The notes: a model not told the origin generated them from the letters alone. A stretch of DNA of 64,000 nt from Salinispora fenicalii (GCF_000514815.1 NZ_AZWQ01000022.1:1-64000), one strand, 5' to 3'. Positions 7,160 to 16,498 are shown, counted from the stretch's first letter. Numbers and translations: made by a program.

Positions 7160-8191
7160 TCAGAGAACCAGCTTGCACAGGACATACGCGGCCGGCGCGG
7201 CGAGGGCGAGCCCGGTAAGCGGACCTTGGATGTGCTGGATCGCCCACCCGGGAGTCGGCTCGCCGGCCATTTCCCGACCCGCCTCCGCGAACCCCACGGC
7301 GAGGTCGGCCAGAACGGCGACGACCGCCGCAACCAGTCCCATGATCGCAGCCCGGGTCGGGGTGAACGGGGTGACGAGGTAGCTGCCCAGAAACGCGCTG
7401 ACCATGGTGCCGACCATGGCGCCAACGACCACGCCGACCGCGCCCCGCGGCACCTGGGGGGCCAGCCGGGGCCAGGCGGCGAACGCGTCGGTGATCCGGG
7501 CTACCGCGAGCGCGACCCCGGCCGCCGCCAGGCAGACCGTGATGACCTGGGTGCCCATTGGGATCCGGGTGAGCACGATCATGGTGGGGAAGGCGACCGC
7601 CCCGGCGACGATGAGCACGGTTCCTCGCAGCGATTCGAGGACCTGCGCCCGGTCAACCCGCCGGACGAACTGGCCCACGACCGCAGCGACCAGGCCGACC
7701 AGCAGGATCTGCACTAGCGGCATCAGCCTGGCCGGATCGCTACGGACGGCGACGGTGTCGGCGACGATCGCGGCGACGCCGCCTACCCCGGCCACTGTCA
7801 TCAGCGCCGGTGGGCGAACCGCCATTGTCCAGGTCAGCACCGAGAGCGCCTGGACGCCGATAATGACGGCGGTGAAAGGTAGCCGGTGCCCGGGGCCGCT
7901 GGTCTGCGCCGCCAGCACCAGCCCCGTCCCGAGCAGCGCCGCGAAGCCGGCGATGGCCAGCGCGACTGATCGGCGTACCTCGACCGGTGGAGCCGCCTCC
8001 GCGTCCTGGTCCTGGCCGTCACCCGGGTCGCCCGCAGGCCGCCGGCCCGGCTCCCCGTCCCGCCGGGCTCGGCGTGGGCCGCCCCGCTCCGGCCGCCCGT
8101 CGTCGCCCCCGACCCGCGGTGCGGGCGGACCGCTGGACGGCTGTTCGGGCCAGGGCTCACGGCCGGTCTCGGGCCTGCTGGAGTGAAGCAC
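7160..8191 (-). CDS. Polytopic membrane protein of unknown function
   Basis: About 343 residues from the GTG at 8191. The first 80 residues are hydrophilic and rich in Arg, Gly, Pro and Asp and probably stay in the cytoplasm. Eight or nine hydrophobic segments follow (for example VALAIAGFAALLGTGLVLAA, ALMTVAGVGGVAAIVADTVA, AIMGLVAAVVAVLADLAVGF), ending in LTGLALAAPAAYVLCKLVL. No catalytic or transporter motif is visible to me. Orthologues are a regular neighbour of the DUF2993 gene and glnR in related actinobacteria as far as I recall. The start has only a weak GGTGG in front and could lie further upstream. Confidence 0.7.
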   Translation of the reverse strand: MLHSSRPETGREPWPEQPSSGPPAPRVGGDDGRPERGGPRRARRDGEPGRRPAGDPGDGQDQDAEAAPPVEVRRSVALAIAGFAALLGTGLVLAAQTSGPGHRLPFTAVIIGVQALSVLTWTMAVRPPALMTVAGVGGVAAIVADTVAVRSDPARLMPLVQILLVGLVAAVVGQFVRRVDRAQVLESLRGTVLIVAGAVAFPTMIVLTRIPMGTQVITVCLAAAGVALAVARITDAFAAWPRLAPQVPRGAVGVVVGAMVGTMVSAFLGSYLVTPFTPTRAAIMGLVAAVVAVLADLAVGFAEAGREMAGEPTPGWAIQHIQGPLTGLALAAPAAYVLCKLVL

Positions 8192-8439
8192 CCACCGATC
8201 GTGCCAGACCGCACGGTGCGACGGGCGGCACGGTTTCGGTGACGTTAAAACCTGCCCCCCAGTCATGGGTGTAACAGACAAAACGGATTCGCGCTGAAGG
8301 TTGACGCAGGGCAATCGGTTAGGCTCACCCTGTTTACCCGCCCGTCAGTGACGCCGGGACCACGCAGTACCCCAGTGCCCTCAGTGCGGAGCGTGCGCTG
8401 GTCACGCGCGGCCACGGCGCCGCCGGGACGGAGGTGATC
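8192..8439. other. Divergent promoter region before glnR
   Basis: This region separates the leftward membrane protein from glnR and must hold both promoters. I looked for a GlnR box (GTnAC-n6-GaAAC) and saw only an imperfect candidate around GTAACAGACAAAAC (8270-8283), which I do not claim. No reading frame is supported. Confidence 0.4.
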
Positions 8440-9153
8440 GTGGAGATCCTGCTTCTGGTGACGGCACGCGCAGGTGAACCATCCGCTGTGCTGCCAGCGC
8501 TCGACTTACTGCCCCACTCGGTCCGCACCGCCCCGCGCGATGTTCGCACCCTGGTCGCCGGCCCCAGCCCGGACGTGGTCGTGATCGACGCCCGCTCCGA
8601 GCTGAGTGAGGCCCGGGACACCTGTCGCATGTTGCACGCGACCGGACTCAACGCGCCCCTGCTCGCGGTCGTCACCGAGGCCGGGCTGATCGCACTCAAC
8701 GCCGACTGGGGCGTTGACGATGTAATCCTCGCCTCAGCCGGCCCGGCCGAGGTCGAGGCCCGGTTACGCTTAGTGATCGGCCGGTTGGCGGACACCACCA
8801 TGGGAGCCGACAGCTCGATCCGAGCCGGCGAGTTGACCATCGATCCGGACACCTACGCCGCGAAGCTGAAGGGCCGCCCCCTCGACCTGACCTACAAGGA
8901 GTTCGAACTACTCAAGTTCCTGGCGCAGCATCCGGGGCGAGTCTTCACCCGGGACCAGCTGCTGCGCGAGGTATGGGGCTACGACTACTTTGGCGGGACC
9001 CGCACCGTGGACGTGCACGTCCGACGGCTGCGTGCCAAGCTCGGCTCCGAGTACGAGTCGATGATCGGCACCGTCCGCCAGGTCGGCTACAAGTTCGTTG
9101 TCCCGCCCGCTCGGGCGCTACCGGAGTCGGAGCCCGCCCCGATCTCCGTCTGA
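8440..9153 (+). CDS. Nitrogen regulator GlnR
   Basis: 237 residues, an orphan OmpR-family regulator that in actinobacteria activates and represses nitrogen-assimilation genes (glnA, amtB, glnII, nirB). The N-terminal receiver-like domain keeps Asp50 ([10 protein letters not shown]) but lacks the usual acidic pocket, as known for GlnR, whose activity depends on dimerisation and not on ordinary phosphorelay. The C-terminal winged helix begins near residue 125 and contains [39 protein letters not shown] and [12 protein letters not shown], almost the same as Streptomyces GlnR. I chose the GTG at 8440, five bases after GGAGG; the GTG at 8434 overlaps that ribosome site. No sensor kinase gene is adjacent. 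Confidence 0.95.
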   Translation: MEILLLVTARAGEPSAVLPALDLLPHSVRTAPRDVRTLVAGPSPDVVVIDARSELSEARDTCRMLHATGLNAPLLAVVTEAGLIALNADWGVDDVILASAGPAEVEARLRLVIGRLADTTMGADSSIRAGELTIDPDTYAAKLKGRPLDLTYKEFELLKFLAQHPGRVFTRDQLLREVWGYDYFGGTRTVDVHVRRLRAKLGSEYESMIGTVRQVGYKFVVPPARALPESEPAPISV

Positions 9154-9171
9154 TTCATTATTACCTATTTG

Positions 9172-9193
9172 CCCGATTATTACCATTATCGGG
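9172..9193 (+). terminator. Hairpin after glnR
   Basis: A nine-base-pair stem with one T-T mismatch (CCCGATTAT facing ATTATCGGG) and the loop TACC, 19 bases after the glnR stop. The area is strikingly AT-rich for this genome. It may end glnR transcription. Confidence 0.5.
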
Positions 9194-9216
9194 ATTATCC
9201 TCATGTTCTAAGACCG

Positions 9217-9228
9217 CTTACCGGTAAG
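9217..9228. promoter_or_regulatory. Perfect 12-base palindrome before deacetylase gene
   Basis: CTTACCGGTAAG is a perfect palindrome located 16 bases before the GTG start of the polysaccharide deacetylase gene, next to the AT-rich stretch after glnR. Its position near a likely transcription start suggests an operator. I cannot name the regulator. Confidence 0.4.
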
Positions 9229-9244
9229 TACGGGGGTACATACG

Positions 9245-10159
9245 GTGCAGACGAAAGGCGGCGATCCCACCCGATTGAGCGGGCTGAGGCAAATCACCCC
9301 AGCCACCCGTTCTCTCGCCATCGCAGCCGTGGTCGTGATCGCGTTGCTCGGCTCCGCGTTCGCGATCGGGCGCGGCATCTCGCCGATGGGATCCCCGGTC
9401 ACCAGCAGCGCCACCACGCCGCACTCGACCGATCAGCCGAGCGCCTCCGAGACCCCGTCCCCCGACGACAGCCCCGCGACCGCGCTGCCGCACGACGACG
9501 GCACGTCGGCCGCCCCGGAGCCGACCGCCCCCGAGCCGACCCCGAGTAGCGACTATTACGACGAAGGCGCCCAGTACACCACCGGAACCTCGGCCGTGGC
9601 CCTGACCTTCGACGACGGGCCAGACCCCCAGTACACCCCACAGATCCTCAGGTCCCTACGGAAGCACGGGGTCACCGCCACCTTCTGCGTGACCGGCCAG
9701 AACGCCAGCGCCTACCCGGAGCTGATCCGAGCGATCGTGGCCGACGGCCACACCCTGTGCAACCACACCTGGGACCATGACATCGCCCTTGGCTCCCGGT
9801 CGCCGGATGAGATCCGGGCGGACCTGACCCGGACCAGCAACGCGATCCACGCTGCCGTCCCCGACGCCCCCATCACGTACTACCGCCAGCCCGGCGGCGC
9901 CTGGACCTACTCGGTCGTGTCGACCGCCCAGGAACTGGGATTGACCCCGCTGCACTGGACGATCGACACACGGGACTGGGAGGCCCCCGGCGCCGACCCC
10001 ATCACCGCGACCGTGCTCGACGGGGTGGTGCCCGGTTCGATCGTGCTGCTGCACGATGCGGGCGGGCCCCGGCAAGACACGGTGGACGCGCTCAACCAGA
10101 TCCTGCCGGAACTCACCGCCCGCTTCCCGGTCGCGGCGCTGCCACCCAGCATGACCTGA
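9245..10159 (+). CDS. Polysaccharide deacetylase (NodB family)
   Basis: 304 residues. An N-terminal signal anchor (residues about 22-41) is followed by a Pro/Ser/Thr/Glu-rich linker to about residue 110, then a NodB-homology domain. Motifs are TFDDGPDPQYTP with Asp123 and Asp124, the metal site HTWDHD with His174 and His178, RQPGG with the catalytic-site Arg, DTRDW, and LLHDAGG. The enzyme should remove acetyl groups from N-acetylglucosamine units of peptidoglycan or chitin-like polymers outside the membrane. Length and architecture are normal for the family. It starts at a GTG with GGGGG eight bases upstream and stands alone between glnR and mshD. Confidence 0.93.
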   Translation: MQTKGGDPTRLSGLRQITPATRSLAIAAVVVIALLGSAFAIGRGISPMGSPVTSSATTPHSTDQPSASETPSPDDSPATALPHDDGTSAAPEPTAPEPTPSSDYYDEGAQYTTGTSAVALTFDDGPDPQYTPQILRSLRKHGVTATFCVTGQNASAYPELIRAIVADGHTLCNHTWDHDIALGSRSPDEIRADLTRTSNAIHAAVPDAPITYYRQPGGAWTYSVVSTAQELGLTPLHWTIDTRDWEAPGADPITATVLDGVVPGSIVLLHDAGGPRQDTVDALNQILPELTARFPVAALPPSMT

Positions 10160-10184
10160 CCGGTGGACGGGCTACCGTGACCCG

Positions 10185-11108
10185 ATGAACAGCACCGAAC
10201 CCGACAGCGACCGGGTGACCCGAACCGATCGGCTCAGCCCACCGGAGATCGCCGACGTGCTGGCACTCGCCCAAGCCGCGGGGGACGCCGACGGCGCGAA
10301 CCCATTCGACGAGCACACCCTGCTCCGGCTCCGGGACCCGCACGCACCCACCCACCACCTCACCACCCGCGCCGCCAACGGCACCTTGACCGGGTACGCG
10401 CACCTGGACATCACCGACCCGGCCGCCGGCACCGGGGTGGAGTTGGCGGTCCACCCCGCGTACCGCCGTCGGGGAACCGGACGAGCCCTGGCCCGAGGCG
10501 TACGCGCGGCCGTCACCGGCCCACTCCGTGCCTGGGCGCACGGCGACCACCCCTCTGCCGCCGCACTCGCGGTGGACCTGGACTACCGGCGCGCCCGGGT
10601 GCTCTGGCAACTCCGCCGGCCACTCACCGCCCCGGTCCCGGAGCCACCCCTGCCCGACGGGGTGACGCTGCGCGCGTACCGGCCCGGAGCCGACGACGAC
10701 GCCTGGCTGGCGCTCAATGCCAGGGCCTTCGCCGACCACCCGGAACAGGGCCGGTGGACCGCCGCCGACCTACGGGCCCGCCTTGACGAGCCGTGGTTCG
10801 ACGCGGCCGGTTTCCTCCTCGCCGTCAACCCGGCGGGACAGCTACTCGGCTTCCACTGGACCAAGATCCATGACCGGCCCGGCTCCGCCCGAATCGGCGA
10901 GGTGTACGTGCTCGGCGTTGACCCGACCGCCCACGGCGGGGGGCTCGGCAAAGCGCTGACCGCGGCCGGGCTGGCATACCTGCGAGACCGGCGGGGCCTG
11001 GACCGGGTGATGCTCTACGTGGACGAGTCCAACACCGCGGCGGTGGCCCTCTACGAGCGGCTCGGCTTCGCCCGGTGGTCGGCGCACGTCAACTACCAAC
11101 TGGGCTAA
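10185..11108 (+). CDS. Mycothiol synthase MshD
   Basis: 307 residues with two tandem GNAT domains, as in known MshD. It transfers acetyl from acetyl-CoA to Cys-GlcN-Ins, the last step of mycothiol synthesis, in the cytoplasm. The N-terminal domain has a degenerate acetyl-CoA loop around YRRRGTGRAL; the C-terminal, active domain has GEVYVLGVDPTAHGGGLGKAL and the ending YVDESNTAAVALYERLGFAR. Only actinobacteria make mycothiol, which supports the taxonomic call. The gene ends in a four-base convergent overlap with the response regulator gene at 11105, so transcripts of the two meet end to end. Confidence 0.96.
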   Translation: MNSTEPDSDRVTRTDRLSPPEIADVLALAQAAGDADGANPFDEHTLLRLRDPHAPTHHLTTRAANGTLTGYAHLDITDPAAGTGVELAVHPAYRRRGTGRALARGVRAAVTGPLRAWAHGDHPSAAALAVDLDYRRARVLWQLRRPLTAPVPEPPLPDGVTLRAYRPGADDDAWLALNARAFADHPEQGRWTAADLRARLDEPWFDAAGFLLAVNPAGQLLGFHWTKIHDRPGSARIGEVYVLGVDPTAHGGGLGKALTAAGLAYLRDRRGLDRVMLYVDESNTAAVALYERLGFARWSAHVNYQLG

Positions 11109-11839
11109 CGCTCCGGTGAGGCGAAACGGTAGCCCAGCCCCCGCACCGTGATGATGAGCGGCTGCTGCTCCCCCTCCGCCTCCAGCCGCTTGCGGAGCCG
11201 CTTGATGTGCACCGTGAGGGTGTTCGAACTCTCCCCGGTCGACCCGTCCCACACCGCCGACAACAGCTGCTCCCGGCTGACCGTCCGGTCGGCATGGGTC
11301 ATGAAGAAGTACAGGAGCCGGAACTCCTTCAACGGCAGCGACACCGGCCGACCGTGCAGCGTCACCTCGTAGGTGGCCGGCTCCATGCGGAGACCGCCCA
11401 GCTCAACCGGCGGGTCCAGGCTGCCGGCGGTCTCCGGTCGGATTCCACGCAGGATCGGCACCACTTCGTCCACCCGGTACGGCCGCCGGACGCAGGCCGT
11501 GGCGCCGGCCCGGAGCGCCCCGACGGCTACCGACCCGTCGTCATCCCCCACCCCGACCAGGGTGGGGATGCCGGCCTGCCCGACCAGCAGCCGGACCAAC
11601 TCGGTGCTGGCCATGGTGGTGAGCCCGGCCGAGACAACAGCCGCGTCCGGTTGCAGGGCACCAGCGGCCAGCAGTGCCTCGGCGGCGTGCGGGAAGTACT
11701 GCCCATGTACTCGGAGGGTGGATAACTCCGTCACCAGCTCTGGGCCGGCGACCTTGTCGTCATCCACTACAAATAGTAGAAAGCGCCCCTCCGCTCGATA
11801 GTCACCCTTGGTGTTCTCGACGACGTTATTCATCGACAC
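11105..11839 (-). CDS. Atypical OmpR-family response regulator at the end of the pst operon
   Basis: 244 residues. The receiver-like domain (residues about 19-132) starts with FVVDDDK, but the phosphoacceptor position reads VVSAGL with Ser70 where Asp is expected, and the conserved Lys-Pro site is RRPY. Ordinary phosphorylation is therefore unlikely. The winged-helix domain from about residue 150 is intact (SLPLKEFRLLYFFMTHADRTVS, NTLTVHIKRLRKRLE, TVRGLGYRF). The gene begins 11 bases after pstB on the same strand, so it is the fifth gene of pstSCAB and should rise in phosphate starvation. I know no named family with this placement. An ATG at 11833 is an alternative start. No histidine kinase is near. 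Confidence 0.88.
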   Translation of the reverse strand: MSMNNVVENTKGDYRAEGRFLLFVVDDDKVAGPELVTELSTLRVHGQYFPHAAEALLAAGALQPDAAVVSAGLTTMASTELVRLLVGQAGIPTLVGVGDDDGSVAVGALRAGATACVRRPYRVDEVVPILRGIRPETAGSLDPPVELGGLRMEPATYEVTLHGRPVSLPLKEFRLLYFFMTHADRTVSREQLLSAVWDGSTGESSNTLTVHIKRLRKRLEAEGEQQPLIITVRGLGYRFASPER

Positions 11840-11850
11840 CGGCCGCGGGA

Positions 11851-12729
11851 TCAGCCGAAGCGGCCGGTGATGTAGTCCTCCGTGCGCTTGTCTACCGGAT
11901 TTGTGAAGAGCTTGCCTGTCTGGCTGAACTCGACCAGCCGACCGTGCCGCTCCTGCTGCTCGTCCACCTCGGCGGTGAAGAAGGCCGTGTAGTGGCTTAC
12001 CCGGGCCGCCTGCTGCATGTTGTGGGTGACGATGACGATCGTGTAGTCATTCGCCAGCTCCGACATCAGGTCCTCGATCTTCGCCGTAGCGATCGGGTCG
12101 AGCGCCGAGCAGGGCTCGTCCATGAGGATGATCTCGGGCCGGACGGCGATCGTCCGAGCGATGCAGAGCCGCTGCTGCTGGCCGCCGGAGAGGGCCAGAC
12201 CACTGGTCTTGAGCTTGTCCTTGACCTCGTCCCAGAGGGCGGCGTCGCGCAGCGCCTTCTCCACCAGGTCATCCATGCTGGAGACCTGCATGCCAGTTAC
12301 TCGGGGCCCGTAGGCCACGTTGTCGTAGATCGACTTGGGGAACGGGTTCGGCTTCTGGAAGACCATGCCGATGCGGCGCCGGACCTCGATCGGGTCGACG
12401 TCCTTGGCGTACAGGTCCTGGCCGTGGTAGGTCACCGAACCGGAGACACGGGCTCCGGGGATGAGGTCGTTCATCCGGTTCAACGACCGCAGGATGGTCG
12501 ATTTGCCACAGCCGGAAGGGCCGATCATCGCCGTGATCTGCTTCTCCTGGATCGGCATCGACGTGTCGCGCACGGCCTCGTAGGCGCCGTAGAACACGCT
12601 GACGCCGGAGAGCTTCATCACCGGGTCCGCCGCCTCGGACGTGCGGGCTCCGGTCGATTGGGCGCCAACGCCGGCGACACTGACGCTGGGCCGGTTGGTG
12701 GTGTCGGTGGTGGGGTTCACGGTGCTCAC
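11851..12729 (-). CDS. Phosphate ABC transporter ATPase PstB
   Basis: 292 residues. The ATPase of the high-affinity phosphate importer hydrolyses ATP at the inner face of the PstCA channel. Walker A is GPSGCGKST (residues 70-78), the signature is [16 protein letters not shown], Walker B is [12 protein letters not shown], and the PstB-typical [16 protein letters not shown] is present. An N-terminal extension of about 35 residues rich in Thr and Ser precedes the core; part may be untranslated, but the ATG at the annotated start follows a usable ribosome site. It is the fourth gene of pstSCAB. Confidence 0.97.
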   Translation of the reverse strand: MSTVNPTTDTTNRPSVSVAGVGAQSTGARTSEAADPVMKLSGVSVFYGAYEAVRDTSMPIQEKQITAMIGPSGCGKSTILRSLNRMNDLIPGARVSGSVTYHGQDLYAKDVDPIEVRRRIGMVFQKPNPFPKSIYDNVAYGPRVTGMQVSSMDDLVEKALRDAALWDEVKDKLKTSGLALSGGQQQRLCIARTIAVRPEIILMDEPCSALDPIATAKIEDLMSELANDYTIVIVTHNMQQAARVSHYTAFFTAEVDEQQERHGRLVEFSQTGKLFTNPVDKRTEDYITGRFG

Positions 12730-12781
12730 CTCTGGCTGGGGTGGGTGGGACGGTGGAGCCGGTGGTCTGTCATCGGACGGC

Positions 12782-13702
12782 TCACCAGCGCTTCTCGAAC
12801 CGGTTACGAACGAAAATCGCGATCGAGTTCATCGCGAGCACAATCGCCAGCAGCAGGACGATGGCACCGGCAGCGAGCTCCGTGTACTCCGACTGCGAGC
12901 GGGTGATGAAGGTGTAGATCTGGATCGGCAACGCGGTGTACCCGCTGTCCAGCCCATCCGGATTGAAGGTGATGAAGGTGACCGCACCAAGAACGATCAG
13001 CGGGGCGGCCTCACCGATAGCCCGGGACAGGGCCAGGATCGATCCGGTGGCGATCCCCGGAACCGCCGACGGCAGCACCTGCCGCGACACGGTCTGCCAC
13101 TTGGTCGCACCAAGGGCGTAGGAGGCGTGCCGGATCGACTGCGGCACCGCCCGGATGGCTTCCCGGGTGGCGATGATGACCACCGGCAGGACCAGCAGCG
13201 ACAGCACGATCGCCGCGGTGATGACCGTGAACCCGAGGCCGAGCGCCCGGGCGATGATCCCCAGGCCGAGGATACCGAAGATGATCGATGGTACGCCGGC
13301 GAGGTTCTGGATGTTGAGTTCCAGCAGCCGGTTGTACCAGCGGGTGTTGTCCGCGTACTCCTCCAGGTAAATCGCGGAAAGGATGCCGATCGGCAGGCAG
13401 ATCAGCGCGACCAGCGAGATGATCCAAAGCGTGCCGACCAGCGCGGACTGCACGCCAGCGGTGTCCAGCCGGCTCGCCAGGCCGGTGGGCATCTCGGTCC
13501 ACAGCCGGGAGTCCAGCCGGTTCCATCCCTTGACGAGCACCCAGGTCAGCAGGGCGGCGAGTACGCCGAAGGCGATCAGCAGGCAGGCCTGCATCGCCAT
13601 CCGGAACGCGACCTCACCCGGCCGGCTTCGGCGCTGAGTCAGCGCATTACCCGACGCGGACGAATCCGGTCGGGTATCGGTGGTGATGGTGGGGGTGCTC
13701 AC
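12782..13702 (-). CDS. Phosphate ABC transporter permease PstA
   Basis: 306 residues with about six membrane segments and the binding-protein-dependent permease loop ([20 protein letters not shown], the EAA-type contact for PstB). It forms the phosphate channel with PstC. The N-terminus is a cytoplasmic stretch of about 35 residues. The start overlaps the end of pstC by four bases, so the two are translationally coupled. Confidence 0.97.
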   Translation of the reverse strand: MSTPTITTDTRPDSSASGNALTQRRSRPGEVAFRMAMQACLLIAFGVLAALLTWVLVKGWNRLDSRLWTEMPTGLASRLDTAGVQSALVGTLWIISLVALICLPIGILSAIYLEEYADNTRWYNRLLELNIQNLAGVPSIIFGILGLGIIARALGLGFTVITAAIVLSLLVLPVVIIATREAIRAVPQSIRHASYALGATKWQTVSRQVLPSAVPGIATGSILALSRAIGEAAPLIVLGAVTFITFNPDGLDSGYTALPIQIYTFITRSQSEYTELAAGAIVLLLAIVLAMNSIAIFVRNRFEKRW

Positions 13703-14646
13703 TCGTAGACCTCCCGGAAACGACGGACCATCCGGATCGACACCGCGTTCAGCGCGAAGGTGATGAGGAACAGCAGCGCACCGACGGCGAAGACCGAGTC
13801 ATAGTCGAGCGACCCGACCGGGATGTCGCCCGAGGAGATGTTGGCGATGAAGGCGGTCATGGTCGCCGCCCCCTCCAGCGGATTGAGGACAATCCGGTCA
13901 GAGGTGAGGCCACCCGCGATCGTAACGATCATGGTTTCCCCCACCGCCCGGGAGATACCCAGAACCACCGCGGCGACGATGCCGGACATCGCCGCCGGCA
14001 CCACCACCCGGGTGGACACCTGCATCTTCGTGGAGGCCAGCGCGTACGCGCCCTCGCGCAGGCTGCGCGGAACGGCGGCCATCGAGTCCTCGGAGATGCT
14101 GGCGATGGTCGGCACGATCATGATGCCCATCGCGATACCCGCGATGAGCAGGTTCTGGAAGGCCGGCCCGTTGTCGGTCGGCCACCACTTCTGCAGCAGC
14201 GGGTTGAGCGCGAAGAGCGCGACGAAGCCGTACACGACTGTCGGCACACCAGCGAGCAGTTCGATGATCGGCTTGAGCACCTTGCGGGTACGCGGGTTGG
14301 CGTACTCCGAGAGGTAGATCGCCGAGCCCAGGCCGAGCGGAACGGCGATGGCCAGCGCGACGCCGGTCACCGTGAGCGTGGCGGCGACGAGGGGCAGAAC
14401 GCCGTAGGCCTTCTGCGCGAAGGTCGGCGTCCAGCTCGTACCGGTGATGAACTCGACGATGCTGACCTGCTGGAAGAACCCAATCGTTGGCTGTACCAGC
14501 GCGATGACGATCCCGACCGTGGTGGCGACCGAGACCAACGCGGCAGCGACGAGCAGGACCTTAACGGTGCTGTCAACGGGGCGACGCCGGCCCCGCCGCA
14601 GGGCGCTACCTGCGGCGGAACCGGCGTTCGAGGTGCTGGTGGACAC
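13699..14646 (-). CDS. Phosphate ABC transporter permease PstC
   Basis: 315 residues with six membrane segments. Family motifs include WTPTFAQKAYGVLPLVAATL, SAIYLSEYA and the EAA-type loop ALASTKMQVSTRVVVPAAM that contacts PstB. It pairs with PstA in the inner membrane. It starts directly after pstS (one base apart) and overlaps pstA. Confidence 0.97.
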   Translation of the reverse strand: MSTSTSNAGSAAGSALRRGRRRPVDSTVKVLLVAAALVSVATTVGIVIALVQPTIGFFQQVSIVEFITGTSWTPTFAQKAYGVLPLVAATLTVTGVALAIAVPLGLGSAIYLSEYANPRTRKVLKPIIELLAGVPTVVYGFVALFALNPLLQKWWPTDNGPAFQNLLIAGIAMGIMIVPTIASISEDSMAAVPRSLREGAYALASTKMQVSTRVVVPAAMSGIVAAVVLGISRAVGETMIVTIAGGLTSDRIVLNPLEGAATMTAFIANISSGDIPVGSLDYDSVFAVGALLFLITFALNAVSIRMVRRFREVYE

Positions 14647-14647
14647 G

Positions 14648-15598
14648 TCAGGCCGCAGCCTTCAGAGCGTCGAACTCAGCCTGGAGGGTGCTCTTCTGCT
14701 CCGCGGTGAGCGGGACGTACTTCGCCTCCAGGACGATGTCGTCGATCCGCTCGATGTAGAAGTTGACGAAGTCCGCGACCTGCTCCTTCTTGACGCCGGC
14801 GTCGCTGACGTAGACGAACAGTGGCCGGGAGAGCGGCTGGTAGGTGTTCTCCTGCGCGGTCTTCAGGCTCGGCTCGACGCAGCCGGCGCCACCGTCAACC
14901 TTGAGCGCCTTGAGCTTGTCCGCGTTCTCCTCGTAGTAGGTGAAGCCAAAGTAGCCCAGACCCCCCTTGGTGCCGGCGACACCCTGCACCACGACGTTGT
15001 CGTTCTCCGACGCGGTGTAGTCGGTGCGGCTGGCGCCCTCCTCACCGTTGATCTCGTCGGTGAAGTAGTCGAAGGTGCCGGAGTCGGTACCCGGGCCGAA
15101 GAGCTTCAGCGGCTCGTCGGGGAAGCTGGGGTCGACCTGGTTCCAGTTGGTGACCTTGGAGTTCGGCTCCCAGATCGTCTTGAGCTGGTCAACCGTGAGG
15201 CAGTCGGCCCAGTCGTTGTCCTTGCTGACGACCACCGTGAGGGCGTCGTTGGCGACGATCAGCTCCTTGTACTGGATCCCGGCCGCCTCGCAGGCCTCGA
15301 TCTCCGAGTCCTTGATCGGACGGGAGGCGTCAGAGATGTCGGTCTCCCCCTTGCAGAACCGCTCGAAGCCACCGCCGGTGCCGGAAGTGCCGACGGAGAC
15401 GTTGACGCCGCTCTGGACCTCCCGGTAGAAGGTGGCCGCGGCCTCGCTCAGCGGAGCGACAGTGCTGGAGCCGTTGACCTTGACCTCACCCGAAAGCTCG
15501 CCATCGGCGCCTTCGTTGTTGCTGCTGCAGCCGGTAAGCGCGAGCGCGGCGAGCGCGGTGCCGGCGAGGACGCGCCGCGAAAGCACGTTGCGGTTCAC
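14648..15598 (-). CDS. Phosphate-binding lipoprotein PstS
   Basis: 316 residues. A lipoprotein signal ends in LALTGC with Cys24 as the lipidation site, so the protein is anchored to the outer face of the membrane. The phosphate-binding signature is VNGSSTVAPLSEA, with SVGTSGTGGGFERFCKGETDI and GTDSGTFDYF typical of PstS. It hands phosphate to the PstCA channel. First gene of pstSCAB plus the atypical regulator. A PHO box lies about 87 bases before the start, so induction by phosphate starvation through PhoP is expected. Confidence 0.98.
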   Translation of the reverse strand: MNRNVLSRRVLAGTALAALALTGCSSNNEGADGELSGEVKVNGSSTVAPLSEAAATFYREVQSGVNVSVGTSGTGGGFERFCKGETDISDASRPIKDSEIEACEAAGIQYKELIVANDALTVVVSKDNDWADCLTVDQLKTIWEPNSKVTNWNQVDPSFPDEPLKLFGPGTDSGTFDYFTDEINGEEGASRTDYTASENDNVVVQGVAGTKGGLGYFGFTYYEENADKLKALKVDGGAGCVEPSLKTAQENTYQPLSRPLFVYVSDAGVKKEQVADFVNFYIERIDDIVLEAKYVPLTAEQKSTLQAEFDALKAAA

Positions 15599-15684
15599 CA
15601 GAAAGCCTCTCTATCGGGGTGTGCCAGCCCGTCCGGGCCGTACGAGAAGTCAAGGTAGAAGGCCCAGGTAGCCGCGCGACCCGC

Positions 15685-15706
15685 GCTAAGTGAACGAAAA
15701 GTGAAC
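15685..15706 (-). promoter_or_regulatory. PHO box of the pst operon
   Basis: On the coding strand two 11-base direct repeats, GTTCACTTTTC (15706-15696) and GTTCACTTAGC (15695-15685), follow each other without a gap. This fits the actinobacterial PhoP-binding consensus (GTTCACC-type units spaced by 11). It is about 87 bases upstream of pstS. Confidence 0.88.
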
Positions 15707-15853
15707 TCCACAGCGAAAATCGTGGCTGGGAACATCAGCATTGCGACTTTCCGACCACTGACTCCCCAGATGTCCCTATCGCGGGACCTCGAAATCCTGG
15801 TCGCGTCCCAGCGCCCCACCCGGGTGCACGAGGCCGACGTGGACGCGCCCGGC

Positions 15854-16498
15854 CTAGAGCCGAATCGTGCCGGTGACCAGGTAGACAACCTGACGCGCCA
15901 CGTTGACCGCGTGGTCCGCGTACCGCTCGTAGTAGCGGCCGACCAGGGCGAGGTCGATGGCGCTCTCCACCCCGTACTGCCAGCTGGCCAGCAGCAGCGC
16001 CAACAGGCGTGACTGGGCGGTGTCGACCTCGTCGTCGTCGAGCCCGATCTGCATGGCGGTCAGCGGATCACGGGTGGCGAGCACGGTCGAGGCCTTCTCC
16101 GCGATCCGCGCCGCCGCTTCGGCCATCTCCGTCACCACGGCTGCCGCCGGCGAAGGGACAACCATGACCGGGTACCGCATCTGCACGACCTTGGCAATAT
16201 GAACGGCGAGGTCACCCATCCGCTCGAGGTCGGCCGCGATCCGGATGGCGCAGAGCACCAGGCGCAGGTCCGAGGCGACCGGCTGCTGCCGGGCGAGCAG
16301 CTCCGGAACGGCCGCCTCGATGTCCCAGCGAAGCTCATCGAGGACCGCGTCGTTCTGCACGACCTGCTCGGCCGCCTCCCGGTCCACATCCAGAAGCGCC
16401 GTGCCCGCACCCCGGATCGCCGCCACGGCCTCCCGGCTCATCACCACCAAGGCGCCAGTCAACCGATCAAGCTGCTCGTCGTAGCCGCTCCGGACCAT
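15854..16498 (-). CDS. Phosphate signalling protein PhoU
   Basis: 214 residues from the ATG at 16498, which has GGAGG four bases upstream; longer starts lack one. It is an all-helical PhoU with two repeats and the metal-site motifs of the family (DLRLVLCAIRIAADLERMGDLAVHIAK and YYERYADHAVNVARQ). PhoU reports the state of the Pst transporter to the phosphate two-component system and restrains uptake when phosphate is ample. It lies upstream of pstS on the same strand, 255 bases away, and probably has its own promoter because the pst PHO box lies between them. Confidence 0.95.
   Translation of the reverse strand: MVRSGYDEQLDRLTGALVVMSREAVAAIRGAGTALLDVDREAAEQVVQNDAVLDELRWDIEAAVPELLARQQPVASDLRLVLCAIRIAADLERMGDLAVHIAKVVQMRYPVMVVPSPAAAVVTEMAEAAARIAEKASTVLATRDPLTAMQIGLDDDEVDTAQSRLLALLLASWQYGVESAIDLALVGRYYERYADHAVNVARQVVYLVTGTIRL

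Noticed and set aside
8270..8283. Possible GlnR box upstream of glnR
   Set aside because: The spacing and second half do not fit the GTnAC-n6-GaAAC pattern.
14444..15658. 404-codon plus-strand frame across pstC and pstS
   Set aside because: A shadow of the pst genes; Val/Leu/Asp/Gly-rich without ribosome site.
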